This document shows positions 1 through 6,319 of a stretch of DNA of 8,999 nucleotides, piece by piece. The DNA is from Bacteroidales bacterium (GTDB lineage: Bacteria; Bacteroidota; Bacteroidia; Bacteroidales; WCHB1-69). The stretch is taken from assembly GCA_031254735.1 (NCBI GenBank), contig JAIRTU010000266.1, positions 1 through 8,999 on the forward strand, read 5' to 3'. Every line of letters starts with the position of its first letter. Positions within the stretch are counted from its first letter, which is position 1. Below the pieces are notes generated by a model. That model saw nothing but the letters and a program-made list of their open reading frames with translations, ran no database searches and was not told the origin of the DNA. The position numbers were made by a program, and so were the translations under genes.

Positions 1-125
1 TCTGAAATTTGTTTGGCGACTTCCTTTTCTCTTACCATGCTGATGCGTTTTAACACCGCATACCATTTCTTCTCTTCTCTGTTGGCAGGATTTGCACGCT
101 GCACTTTGTTATAAATTATGGCCAT
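1..125 (-). CDS. HU-related DNA-binding protein, N-terminal part (3' end beyond the window)
   Basis: The first 41 codons of a gene read leftwards off the window edge, too short for a usual ORF cutoff. The start ATG is at 123-125. The protein opens MAIIYNKVQRANP, followed by a basic stretch with KKWYAVLKR and EKEVAKQIS. This matches the N-terminus of the Bacteroidetes HU-related family of histone-like proteins (about 120-160 aa, nucleoid-associated DNA binding), as I know it. The DNA-binding beta-arm and C-terminal extension lie outside the window. The 107-bp leader (126-232) contains no TAnnTTTG element on this strand, so its promoter is unclear. Read-through from the lipoprotein gene upstream is possible. 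Family assignment is confident; the exact role is inferred. Confidence 0.88.
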   Translation of the reverse strand, partial: MAIIYNKVQRANPANREEKKWYAVLKRISMVREKEVAKQIS

Positions 126-172
126 ACTGTTTTGTTTTATGTCCTCTCCGGACGTTTATAATTCTATTTATC

Positions 173-193
173 TTTTGTGTTTTGTGTTTTGTT
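173..193. repeat. Three tandem copies of a 7-bp unit (TTTTGTG)
   Basis: TTTTGTG occurs at 173-179 and 180-186, and TTTTGTT at 187-193. The array lies in the leader of the HU-like gene, where the coding-strand sequence is an A/C-rich run (CACAAAA repeated). It may simply be low-complexity leader sequence. No function is claimed. Confidence 0.6.
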
Positions 194-232
194 TATTACT
201 TTTTTTTCGTTTTTACGGCGTTATTTGCAGGG

Positions 233-781
233 CTACGGAATATAATATAATCCGTCCAAATTTGGTGTGGTGTAAATATTTTCTCCGCAGCACATTTCTA
301 TTGGTATCCACATTCCCTTTATATATACATATTGTATATATGATGAAGGCATTATAATTATATCACTTGCTATAGGAATAAGGACAGGATTTAATGTTAG
401 TTTATATCGCTGCCATAGTTTTATTTCTTCCCTGCCTTTTGTTATCTTTCCTTTCAATGAAATTATCTGATAACTATCACGTCCTTGTTCAATAATATGG
501 TAGGGATAATCTGAATGATATATTCGCATAGAATCATTTGTTATTATTATCGAATAAAACTTTTTTTCTTCTTTAATCTTTATAACTGTAAAGTACCCTG
601 TTGAAGAATATTTGTTTATTGTGATTGTATCATTAGGATTAATGGTGTGTCTACTACCAAAATATTCTATATCTCTATATGCTCCTTTTTTAGGTCTATT
701 CTTATAAAAAGTTCTTTTTGAGCATGATATTAAAAAAAAGACAGATACTAAAAAAAACATGAATGCTTTCCATTTTCTCAT
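233..781 (-). CDS. Unrecognised small lipoprotein (182 aa)
   Basis: Residues 1-19 form a lipoprotein signal: basic MRKWK, a Phe/Val-rich hydrophobic core, then lipobox LISC with lipidated Cys20. The residues after Cys20 (SKRTFYKNRP) are basic and lack the acidic cluster associated with surface export of Bacteroidetes lipoproteins, so a periplasm-facing anchor is the simpler guess. The mature part (about 160 aa) is rich in Tyr, Ile and Thr with alternating hydrophobic residues, suggesting a mostly beta fold, and contains a Cys-Cys pair (MCCGEN) near the C-terminus. I recognise no family. By hand count the gene is about 28% GC, against roughly 43-50% in sampled lines of neighbouring genes, which suggests transfer or relaxed constraint. 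It lies 69 bp downstream of fabD with no promoter element seen between them, so read-through is likely. The start is supported by an AGAGGA motif 8 nt upstream of the ATG. Confidence 0.75.
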   Translation of the reverse strand: MRKWKAFMFFLVSVFFLISCSKRTFYKNRPKKGAYRDIEYFGSRHTINPNDTITINKYSSTGYFTVIKIKEEKKFYSIIITNDSMRIYHSDYPYHIIEQGRDSYQIISLKGKITKGREEIKLWQRYKLTLNPVLIPIASDIIIMPSSYIQYVYIKGMWIPIEMCCGENIYTTPNLDGLYYIP

Positions 782-784
782 GGC

Positions 785-812
785 TTTTATCCTCTTTATC
801 TTTTTATCCTCT
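785..812 (-). promoter_or_regulatory. Duplicated purine-rich leader motif with SD-like AGAGGA before the lipoprotein gene
   Basis: On the minus strand AGAGGATAAAA occurs twice, at 812-802 and 795-785. The copy nearer the gene places AGAGGA 8 nt before the ATG at 781, an almost ideal Shine-Dalgarno position. Bacteroidetes rarely rely on SD pairing, and most other genes in this window lack such a motif. It may be a genuine ribosome-binding site or a chance product of a purine-rich duplication. Confidence 0.45.
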
Positions 813-850
813 AAATATTCGACCCTCTTTTTGGGTTTTCCTGTAAGTTT

Positions 851-1735
851 TCACTCTCCGTCGATGCCGGAGGTTTCTACCTGTGTTATTTTCTTGATCA
901 AACCCTGCAAAACACTTCCGGGACCTATTTCCGTAAAATGCGTGGCGCCGTTGGCAAGCATATTTTGAACGGTCTGTGTCCATAACACAGGGGCGGTAAG
1001 CTGACGTTTCAGATTTTTCTTTATTTCGGAGGTATCCATACTTGGCTTTGCCGTATAGTTTTGATAAACAGGACAAACAGGAGTAAAGAAATCAACCTTA
1101 TCGATAGCTTTTTTGAGTTCTGCCGCAGCGGGATCCATAAAAGGAGAATGAAACGCACCGCTTACTTTCAACGGAAGCACACGCTTTGCACCGCTTACTT
1201 TCAAAATTTCGCTCGCCTCTTCTATCCCTTTGATCGAACCGGAGATAACCACCTGTCCGGGAGCATTGAAATTGGCGGCAACCACAATTTCGGAAGTAAC
1301 CCGATGTACCATATCTGCCACTTTCTCGTCTTCCAGCCCCAAGACCGCCGCCATGGTCGACGGCGTTATTTCACACGCTTTCTGCATCGCCAACGCTCGC
1401 TTGTAGACCAATTGCAATCCGTCTTCAAACGACAGGCATTTATTGGCTACCAATGCCGAAAATTCGCCCAGAGAATGCCCCGCCACCATATCGGGCTTGC
1501 ACATCGAACCCATTGTCGCAACCAAAATGGTGGAATGCAAGAAAATGGCAGGTTGTGTTACTTTGGTTTGCTTCAAATCGTCTTCGCTGCCTGTAAACAT
1601 GACGTCGCTAATCCGAAAACCCAGAATATCATTTGCTCTTTCAAACAAATCTCTTGCTTGGGGATTGTTTTCGTATAATTTTTTTCCCATGCCGGTAAAT
1701 TGCGCCCCTTGTCCGGGGAAAACAAATGCTTTCAT
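851..1735 (-). CDS. fabD: Malonyl-CoA:ACP transacylase
   Basis: Cytoplasmic enzyme that moves malonyl groups from CoA to acyl carrier protein, supplying the extender unit for type II fatty-acid synthesis. At 294 aa it is near the usual family length (about 310). It begins FPGQGAQ (residues 6-12), the oxyanion-hole region. The nucleophile motif GHSLGEF places catalytic Ser at 88. Arg113 in YKRALAMQ is the expected malonyl-carboxylate contact. GAFHSPFM supplies catalytic His196, and Gln245 matches the conserved late Gln. All key residues are present, so it should be active. The start ATG directly precedes KAFVFPGQG, as in homologues. It follows lpdA after a 137-bp gap with no clear promoter, and no other fab genes are nearby. 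Oddity: an exact 17-bp in-frame repeat encodes LKVSGA twice, at residues about 178-183 and 189-194. Confidence 0.97.
   Translation of the reverse strand: MKAFVFPGQGAQFTGMGKKLYENNPQARDLFERANDILGFRISDVMFTGSEDDLKQTKVTQPAIFLHSTILVATMGSMCKPDMVAGHSLGEFSALVANKCLSFEDGLQLVYKRALAMQKACEITPSTMAAVLGLEDEKVADMVHRVTSEIVVAANFNAPGQVVISGSIKGIEEASEILKVSGAKRVLPLKVSGAFHSPFMDPAAAELKKAIDKVDFFTPVCPVYQNYTAKPSMDTSEIKKNLKRQLTAPVLWTQTVQNMLANGATHFTEIGPGSVLQGLIKKITQVETSGIDGE
1155..1204. repeat. Exact 17-bp direct repeat inside fabD, period 33 bp
   Basis: GCACCGCTTACTTTCAA occurs at 1155-1171 and again at 1188-1204. The 33-bp period is exactly 11 codons, so both copies encode the same LKVSGA peptide in frame. The second protein copy leads into the catalytic GAFHS segment and is the conserved one; the first sits on the preceding helix and turn. 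Confidence 0.85.
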
Positions 1736-1872
1736 GATGTATATCTTTTAGTTATAAATAAATAAGTCTTTTTTTTAATTACTTGAATCCTCCCAAAGAG
1801 GACTTTTGCTGTTTCATTATTATAAACAATGAAGGTGTTGTTATTGTTCTAAATATTTTATTAATCAACCGG

Positions 1873-3270
1873 TTATAAATGTATTGCCTGTCCCATGGCT
1901 GCTTCTACCGCTTCCATAATCGCTTCCGACATGGTCGGGTGGGGGTGAACGGCTTCCAACAGCTGTTGTGCCGTAATATTCTGTTGCCGAACAACCACCG
2001 CTTCGGCGATCATTTCGGTAACGTTGTCGCCGACCAGATGACAGCCCAACATCAAATGGGTGTTGCTGTCGAAGATCACTTTTACCATACCGTCTTTGTT
2101 TCCTGCCGCCGTAGCCTTGCCCGATGCGGTAAAAGGAAATTTCCCCACCTTAATATCGTATCCCATTTCGAGGGCTTTCTTTTCGGTTATCCCCACCGAA
2201 GCCACTTCGGGAGTGGTGTACGTACAGCTCGGAATGTTGCCGTAATCGATTGCCTGCGGCTGATGTCCTGTTATTTTTTCTACGCAAACAATCGCTTCGC
2301 GAGAGGCTACATGCGCCAGCGCAGGACCTCCGACAATATCACCAATGGCATAAACGCCTTCAACATTGGTTCGGTAATACTCATCGACCAACACTTTTCC
2401 TTTTTCAAACAGAATGCCTGTTTCTTCCAATCCGATATTTTCGATATTGGTTTGAACGCCAACCGCCGACAAAACTATATCTGTTTCCAATTCAACAAGA
2501 TTGCCTTTTTTGTCTTTCACCGAAACGTTGCACACGTCCCCAACCACGTCTACTTTTTCTACGGAGGCTTCCGTCATCAGTTTCAAGCCCTGTTTGCGGA
2601 AAGAACGTTCGATCTGTTTGGAAGAATCTTCATCTTCTATGGGTAAAATATTGGGCAACAATTCTATCAGCGTTACCTGTACGCCCAAGCTGTTGTAAAA
2701 AAACGCAAATTCGCTTCCTATTGCACCTGATCCGACAACAAGCATGCGTTCGGGCAGTTTCGACAAGGTTAATGCCTCGCGGTAGCCGATAATCTTTTTT
2801 CCGTCTTGCGGCAGATTGGGCAGATTGCGAGAACGCGCCCCTGTTGCCAAAATAATATGATTTGCCGTATATTCCTGTTTTTCGCCTTCGGCAGATGTTA
2901 CTTCTACTTTTTTGTTTGGAAGCACTTTGCCGTGTCCTGCAATTATATCGATATTATTTTTCTTAAACAAAAATTGAACTCCTTTGCTCATGCTTTCCGC
3001 CACGTTGCGACTTCGACGGATAATGGCTTCAAAATCGGGATATACTTCGCCATTCAACGCAATGCCGTAGTCTTGGCAATGCTGCATGTAACGAAATACC
3101 TGTGCCGATTTCATCAGGGCTTTGGTGGGAATACAGCCCCAATTTAAACAAATTCCGCCCAATTCGGCACGTTCTACAACGGCTACTTTCATGCCTGACT
3201 GTGAGGCTTTTATTGCGGCAACATAGCCGCCGGGTCCACTTCCTGTTACTATCAAATCGTAAACTGTCAT
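1873..3270 (-). CDS. lpdA: Dihydrolipoamide dehydrogenase (E3)
   Basis: FAD-dependent disulfide oxidoreductase that reoxidises dihydrolipoamide with NAD+, serving 2-oxoacid dehydrogenase complexes and/or the glycine cleavage system. The length of 465 aa is typical. The FAD-binding Rossmann motif GSGPGG is at residues 10-15. The redox disulfide is in GGICLNWGCIPTK (Cys41 and Cys46). The NAD-binding motif GSGAIGSE is at about 180-187, and the second FAD contact YAIGDI at about 307-312. The C-terminal HPHPTMSE gives the His444/Glu449 catalytic pair. All catalytic elements are intact. No E1, E2 or glycine-cleavage gene is in the window, so its partner complex cannot be told. A TACCTTTG promoter element lies 17 nt upstream of the ATG, in the 43-bp gap after the MORN lipoprotein gene, so it probably has its own promoter. 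Confidence 0.96.
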   Translation of the reverse strand: MTVYDLIVTGSGPGGYVAAIKASQSGMKVAVVERAELGGICLNWGCIPTKALMKSAQVFRYMQHCQDYGIALNGEVYPDFEAIIRRSRNVAESMSKGVQFLFKKNNIDIIAGHGKVLPNKKVEVTSAEGEKQEYTANHIILATGARSRNLPNLPQDGKKIIGYREALTLSKLPERMLVVGSGAIGSEFAFFYNSLGVQVTLIELLPNILPIEDEDSSKQIERSFRKQGLKLMTEASVEKVDVVGDVCNVSVKDKKGNLVELETDIVLSAVGVQTNIENIGLEETGILFEKGKVLVDEYYRTNVEGVYAIGDIVGGPALAHVASREAIVCVEKITGHQPQAIDYGNIPSCTYTTPEVASVGITEKKALEMGYDIKVGKFPFTASGKATAAGNKDGMVKVIFDSNTHLMLGCHLVGDNVTEMIAEAVVVRQQNITAQQLLEAVHPHPTMSEAIMEAVEAAMGQAIHL

Positions 3271-3287
3271 ATCGATATTATTTTTTT

Positions 3288-3295
3288 CAAAGGTA
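3288..3295 (-). promoter_or_regulatory. Probable lpdA promoter -7 element (TACCTTTG)
   Basis: On the minus strand 3295-3288 reads TACCTTTG, a full match to the Bacteroidetes -7 consensus TAnnTTTG. The start codon of lpdA lies 17 nt downstream, implying a leader of roughly a dozen bases. I see no good TTTG at the -33 position, so the assignment rests on one element plus position. Confidence 0.5.
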
Positions 3296-3313
3296 CATAT
3301 TTTTTTTATGATG

Positions 3314-3766
3314 TTATTTCTTTCCGAAATTTTCTTCTTTCACCACCGTTCCCAAAGTGTCGTGAAAAGCCCACACGCCTATTTTCTTGCCCATATCGTA
3401 CTTTCCAGTGATATACGGTTTTCCATTGGGATACCATGTGTTATAATCGCCGTCTTCTTTTCCGTTGACATATTTAATCTGACTGTTTTTCTGTCCGTTT
3501 TCGTACCACGAAGTCCAAACACCGTTACGATTGGCAGCGTCATCGTATTTGCCCTCTATATATTTTTTTTCTCCGGGAAAATAATGTGTTTCTTTGTACA
3601 ATTTCTTTTCGCCCTGTTGGTCGGTGGTATATTCCAACAGTACTTTGGGCTTGCCGTCGGCGTATGCTTCTCTCACTTCGGGTGTTGTCTTGGTTCGATT
3701 ACAAGAAATTATCGTCATCGAAATACAGCCTAAAAACAAAATTAATCCTTTACGTTTCATGCTCAT
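3314..3766 (-). CDS. Small lipoprotein with MORN-variant repeats
   Basis: The N-terminus is a lipoprotein signal (MKRKG, hydrophobic core, IISC with Cys22). The mature part carries at least three copies of the degenerate MORN-variant pattern with G-x-W/Y and W-Y-x-N-G-K: around residues 79-93 (NGVWTSWYENGQK), 102-117 (DGDYNTWYPNGKPY) and 128-142 (KIGVWAFHDTLG). Such repeats form a beta-hairpin stack and are common in Bacteroidetes lipoproteins of unknown role. Database names such as YwqK-family antitoxin are often attached to this domain without a toxin; none is seen here. Two in-frame ATGs (codons 1 and 3) are possible starts; either leaves the signal intact. It lies 68 bp after the MCE gene and 43 bp before lpdA. 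No TAnnTTTG element was seen in front of it, so it may be the last gene of the amidase-MCE unit. Confidence 0.85.
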   Translation of the reverse strand: MSMKRKGLILFLGCISMTIISCNRTKTTPEVREAYADGKPKVLLEYTTDQQGEKKLYKETHYFPGEKKYIEGKYDDAANRNGVWTSWYENGQKNSQIKYVNGKEDGDYNTWYPNGKPYITGKYDMGKKIGVWAFHDTLGTVVKEENFGKK

Positions 3767-3834
3767 TTATTATTTATATTTAATAGTAAAAAAAATTAAA
3801 AATTATATAGTGTTCAATCTCTGTCGGTTGAAAG

Positions 3835-4791
3835 TTATTTCTTTTTGTCTTTTTCTTTTTTTTCTTTTCGTCCAAAAACGGTAACATTGATATACTTCTT
3901 CGGATTGTTTTTCAAATCTTCCAGCAATCGCTCTAAGGTAACCAACGAATTGTTTAAATTGACATACAAGCTTGTGTCTGTAACCAACTGTCCCAACGTA
4001 CCTTTACCGGCGTTCATATTCTCTACAAGCAAATTGGCTCTGTTTGCCAATATCGAGATGCTGTCTGTCAAATGTTTGATTTCAGCTTCTGCCAAATGGT
4101 CGGAAACCGTACTTATTTTTTCTATGATATGGGCAATATTGTCGTTGTTTTCTCGCAACATAGCCGTAAAGGACTGTATATCGGCTATCGCAACATTTAC
4201 ATTGGAAGCATTATCTTTCACGATATTATCAACATTTTGTATGATGGAACAAAAATTGGTAACGGCAAGTTTCAAGCTGTCTATTGCAAGAGAGGTCATC
4301 AAGTTTTTTACCACAACCATTGTCGTGTCTACGTTGGAGACTATCTTTCCCAAGTCGCCCAAGCCGTCCATTATGCCCGGAGAAATGCTTCCCCATACGG
4401 TATCGCCCTCTTGAAGATATTGATGTTCGCCACTGTACAATATTTCTACCTGCGGCGAGCTGAACAAATCGGGAGAGACAATGCGAATGGTGGAATGAAG
4501 AGGAATTTGTATCTCTTTATTTACATGTATCGTAACCAACACCCTGTTGGAAAGTTCCGGCACAAGTTGAATATCATCTACATTGCCTACATTCATTCCG
4601 TTGACCGTAACCAAATGAGCCGGCGTTAAACCCGAAGCATTGTCGAATATCACATGATAGGTATATTGCTTTTTGAAAATATCTATCCCCTTCAAAAAAT
4701 TGATGCCCCAAATCAACAGAAACAATCCTGCCAATGCAAAAACGGCTATTTTTATCTCCGTCGATTTAAAAATGTTCTTTTTCTCTCCCAT
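3835..4791 (-). CDS. MCE/MlaD-family lipid-transport protein
   Basis: Single-pass, periplasm-facing protein of the MCE family, whose members (MlaD, PqiB, YebT/LetB) form hexameric rings that carry lipids between the two membranes. Residues 13-33 form the N-terminal membrane segment. One MCE domain covers about 42-120, with the ASGL....V..NG..VG core at 52-69 typical of MlaD. A long helical region (about 145-295) rich in Asn, Asp, Ile and Leu follows and could build a coiled-coil tube. The end carries GKGTLGQL, LLEDLKNNPKKY and a basic Lys-rich tail, a pattern I associate with Bacteroidetes MCE proteins. It begins 6 nt after the amidase stop codon, so the two are surely cotranscribed. The permease (MlaE) and ATPase (MlaF) are not in the window. 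Substrate and direction of transport are unknown. Confidence 0.92.
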   Translation of the reverse strand: MGEKKNIFKSTEIKIAVFALAGLFLLIWGINFLKGIDIFKKQYTYHVIFDNASGLTPAHLVTVNGMNVGNVDDIQLVPELSNRVLVTIHVNKEIQIPLHSTIRIVSPDLFSSPQVEILYSGEHQYLQEGDTVWGSISPGIMDGLGDLGKIVSNVDTTMVVVKNLMTSLAIDSLKLAVTNFCSIIQNVDNIVKDNASNVNVAIADIQSFTAMLRENNDNIAHIIEKISTVSDHLAEAEIKHLTDSISILANRANLLVENMNAGKGTLGQLVTDTSLYVNLNNSLVTLERLLEDLKNNPKKYINVTVFGRKEKKEKDKKK

Positions 4792-4797
4792 ATCACC

Positions 4798-6183
4798 TTA
4801 CTTTTTATTTTCTAATTCTTGTGCCTGCTGCAATGTAATTCTTTTTCCTTCTGCATCGTAACATACGATAAAAGCGTCTTCAAAGCCGACTTTTTTCACC
4901 GAAGGAAGTTCTTCCCGAGCTTGAGAATACGTATCGTATCTTCCCGAAGTATATATATATGTGTTGTTCTTTTTTTCTATTTTAACGTCTTTCAGTCCTT
5001 TCAATTTCGGATTGTCTGTCTTTAATTTTTCGGCAAGCGTCATAAACTGTATGCGATAAACCACCGCAGGCGGAATGTCTGTTTGGGTTTTGTCTTCGTT
5101 TTTTGAAGTAACGATAAACGCATCTTTAAACCCCGCTTTTTTCACCCTCGTCAAAAGTTCGATTGCCTGTGTTTGCGTAGTACATTTTCCGCAGGTGTAA
5201 CGATATTTGTTTCCTGTTTGTACAATATCTATATCGGGCAAACCTTTCAGTTCGGGATCGTTTTTCTTCAATTTTTGGGGAATGGTCATAAACTGCACCA
5301 TGTAAAGAATATCGCTTTGCGAAAAGTTTGTTGCCCCCGATTGAGTTTCTGTGGAAGCAGTTGTTGGGCTTGCGGTGGTATCTATTCCCGTGAAATCTAT
5401 TTCTACCGCATTTGCCTTTATTATTTTGGCAAAACCATTATACATTGCCGTTGCCAACGCCGCCTGACCTTTGGCGGAAGCCAGATAGGTCTCTTCTTCT
5501 TTATTGCTCAAAAAACCTGTTTCCACAAGCACACTCGGCATTGCCGAACGCCACAACACCATAAACGGTGCTTGTTTTACGCCCCTGTCGGCTCGCTTGC
5601 ACAGCGTTTTTAGTTCCGACTGTATGGCTGCCGCCAATTTAATGCTTTGGTCTAAATATTTATTTTGCATAAATCGAAACATAATATAGGACTCGGGCGA
5701 AGACGGATCGAAATTGTCGTAATTGCTTTTGTGATCGGATTCATAGAAAATGGAAGCATTTTCTTTTTGAGCAATAGCCAGATTAGCTTCGCTTTTGTCC
5801 AGACCCATTACAAAGGTTTCCGCACCATTCACCACACTGTTACGGTCTACCGCATTGCAATGAATAGAGATAAAAAGGTCTGCATTATTATCGTTGGCAA
5901 TTTGTGCCCGTTGGTGCAGCTTTACAAACACATCGGTTTTGCGAGTGTAAACAACTTTGATGTCCGAGTGATTTTTCTCTATCAGCGACCCCAATTGCAG
6001 AGCAAGTTTCAACACAACGTCTTTTTCTTTAACGCCTGTTATCCCGATAGCGCCCGGATCTTCTCCGCCATGTCCCGCATCAATAACCACCACCCGGATC
6101 GGCATAGCCGCCGCCGAAGGTATATATGTTACCGACAATAATAAATAAATAAAACTTAGCGTTGCTGCATAGAATAATCTCAT
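4798..6183 (-). CDS. N-acetylmuramoyl-L-alanine amidase with two SPOR-like repeats
   Basis: Zinc hydrolase (Amidase_3 family, as AmiA/B/C) that cuts the amide bond between MurNAc and the stem peptide, acting in the periplasm in cell separation or wall turnover. Residues 1-26 are a Sec signal peptide ending SAAA. The catalytic domain spans about 29-255: VVIDAGHGGEDPG gives zinc ligand His38, VKEKD gives Glu53, ISIHCNA gives His108, and VETGFLSN gives catalytic Glu221. A Thr/Ser-rich linker (about 268-290) joins two repeats, 292-358 and 375-440. Each starts with (V/I)QFMT and ends in GF(K/E)DAFIV, resembling the SPOR-type peptidoglycan-binding domain. Family members commonly have none or one such domain, so the duplication is notable. 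It heads the unit with the MCE gene and is divergent from lptD, with a TACTTTTG element upstream. Confidence 0.95.
   Translation of the reverse strand: MRLFYAATLSFIYLLLSVTYIPSAAAMPIRVVVIDAGHGGEDPGAIGITGVKEKDVVLKLALQLGSLIEKNHSDIKVVYTRKTDVFVKLHQRAQIANDNNADLFISIHCNAVDRNSVVNGAETFVMGLDKSEANLAIAQKENASIFYESDHKSNYDNFDPSSPESYIMFRFMQNKYLDQSIKLAAAIQSELKTLCKRADRGVKQAPFMVLWRSAMPSVLVETGFLSNKEEETYLASAKGQAALATAMYNGFAKIIKANAVEIDFTGIDTTASPTTASTETQSGATNFSQSDILYMVQFMTIPQKLKKNDPELKGLPDIDIVQTGNKYRYTCGKCTTQTQAIELLTRVKKAGFKDAFIVTSKNEDKTQTDIPPAVVYRIQFMTLAEKLKTDNPKLKGLKDVKIEKKNNTYIYTSGRYDTYSQAREELPSVKKVGFEDAFIVCYDAEGKRITLQQAQELENKK
4864..5310 (-). repeat. Tandem duplication encoding two SPOR-like domains
   Basis: The amidase C-terminus contains two aligned units, encoded at 5110-5310 (residues 292-358) and 4864-5061 (residues 375-440). 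In the last 45 aligned residues of each, 24 are identical by hand alignment, including GxxDAFIV, YxYTxG and the QA pair. The divergence indicates an old duplication rather than a recent tandem event. Confidence 0.85.
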
Positions 6184-6239
6184 TATGTCTTTGAATATGT
6201 TTTATAAATTATACAATAAAAAGGTGCAATTTTTTTTCG

Positions 6240-6247
6240 TAAATTTG
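6240..6247 (+). promoter_or_regulatory. Probable lptD promoter -7 element (TAAATTTG)
   Basis: TAAATTTG matches TAnnTTTG fully and is followed by CG, a common context. It lies 72 nt upstream of the preferred lptD start at 6320, implying a leader of about 65-70 nt. The -33 region (about 6217-6223) has no TTTG. The downstream leader is A-rich, as is usual before Bacteroidetes starts. Confidence 0.5.
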
Positions 6248-6264
6248 CGTCCTATTTTCTAACA

Positions 6265-6272
6265 CAAAAGTA
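6265..6272 (-). promoter_or_regulatory. Probable amidase-MCE operon promoter -7 element (TACTTTTG)
   Basis: The minus strand from 6272 to 6265 reads TACTTTTG, a full match to TAnnTTTG. About 17 nt further upstream (6290-6293) is TTTT/TTTC, one mismatch from the -33 TTTG. The predicted leader to the amidase ATG at 6183 is about 75 nt. The element lies inside the predicted 5' leader of lptD. Confidence 0.5.
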
Positions 6273-6319
6273 AACAAAATTTGCATACGAAAATTCGCGA
6301 AATAAAAACAAATAAAAAC

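Noticed and set aside
139..155. Hairpin around GTCC-TCTCC-GGAC in the leader of the HU-like gene
   Set aside because: Four G-C-rich pairs plus two weak outer ones; no further evidence of regulation.
804..1076. Minus-strand 90-aa open frame overlapping fabD
   Set aside because: Lies in another frame of an unambiguous fabD and has no recognisable protein features.
1788..1802. Perfect 5-bp inverted repeat TCCTC-CCAAA-GAGGA in the fabD leader as an operator or riboswitch
   Set aside because: Too short to distinguish from chance in a 137-bp spacer; no extended pairing found around it.
1825..1848. Inverted repeat AACAAT/ATTGTT downstream of lpdA as a terminator
   Set aside because: A 6-bp stem with a single G-C pair and a 12-nt loop, with no clear U-tract on the minus strand.
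1879..2646. Long plus-strand open frame (255 aa) opposite lpdA
   Set aside because: Antisense shadow of a conserved enzyme gene; the translation has no domain-like pattern.
3314..3766. Antitoxin of a toxin-antitoxin pair, as the YwqK-type domain name would imply
   Set aside because: The protein has a lipoprotein signal and no toxin gene is adjacent; the neighbours are an MCE gene and lpdA.
3813..3832. Hairpin TTCAA/TTGAA after the MCE stop, followed by a T-rich run on the minus strand, as a terminator
   Set aside because: Only a 5-bp AT-rich stem with a 10-nt loop; the T-run is more than 10 nt away. Too weak to call.
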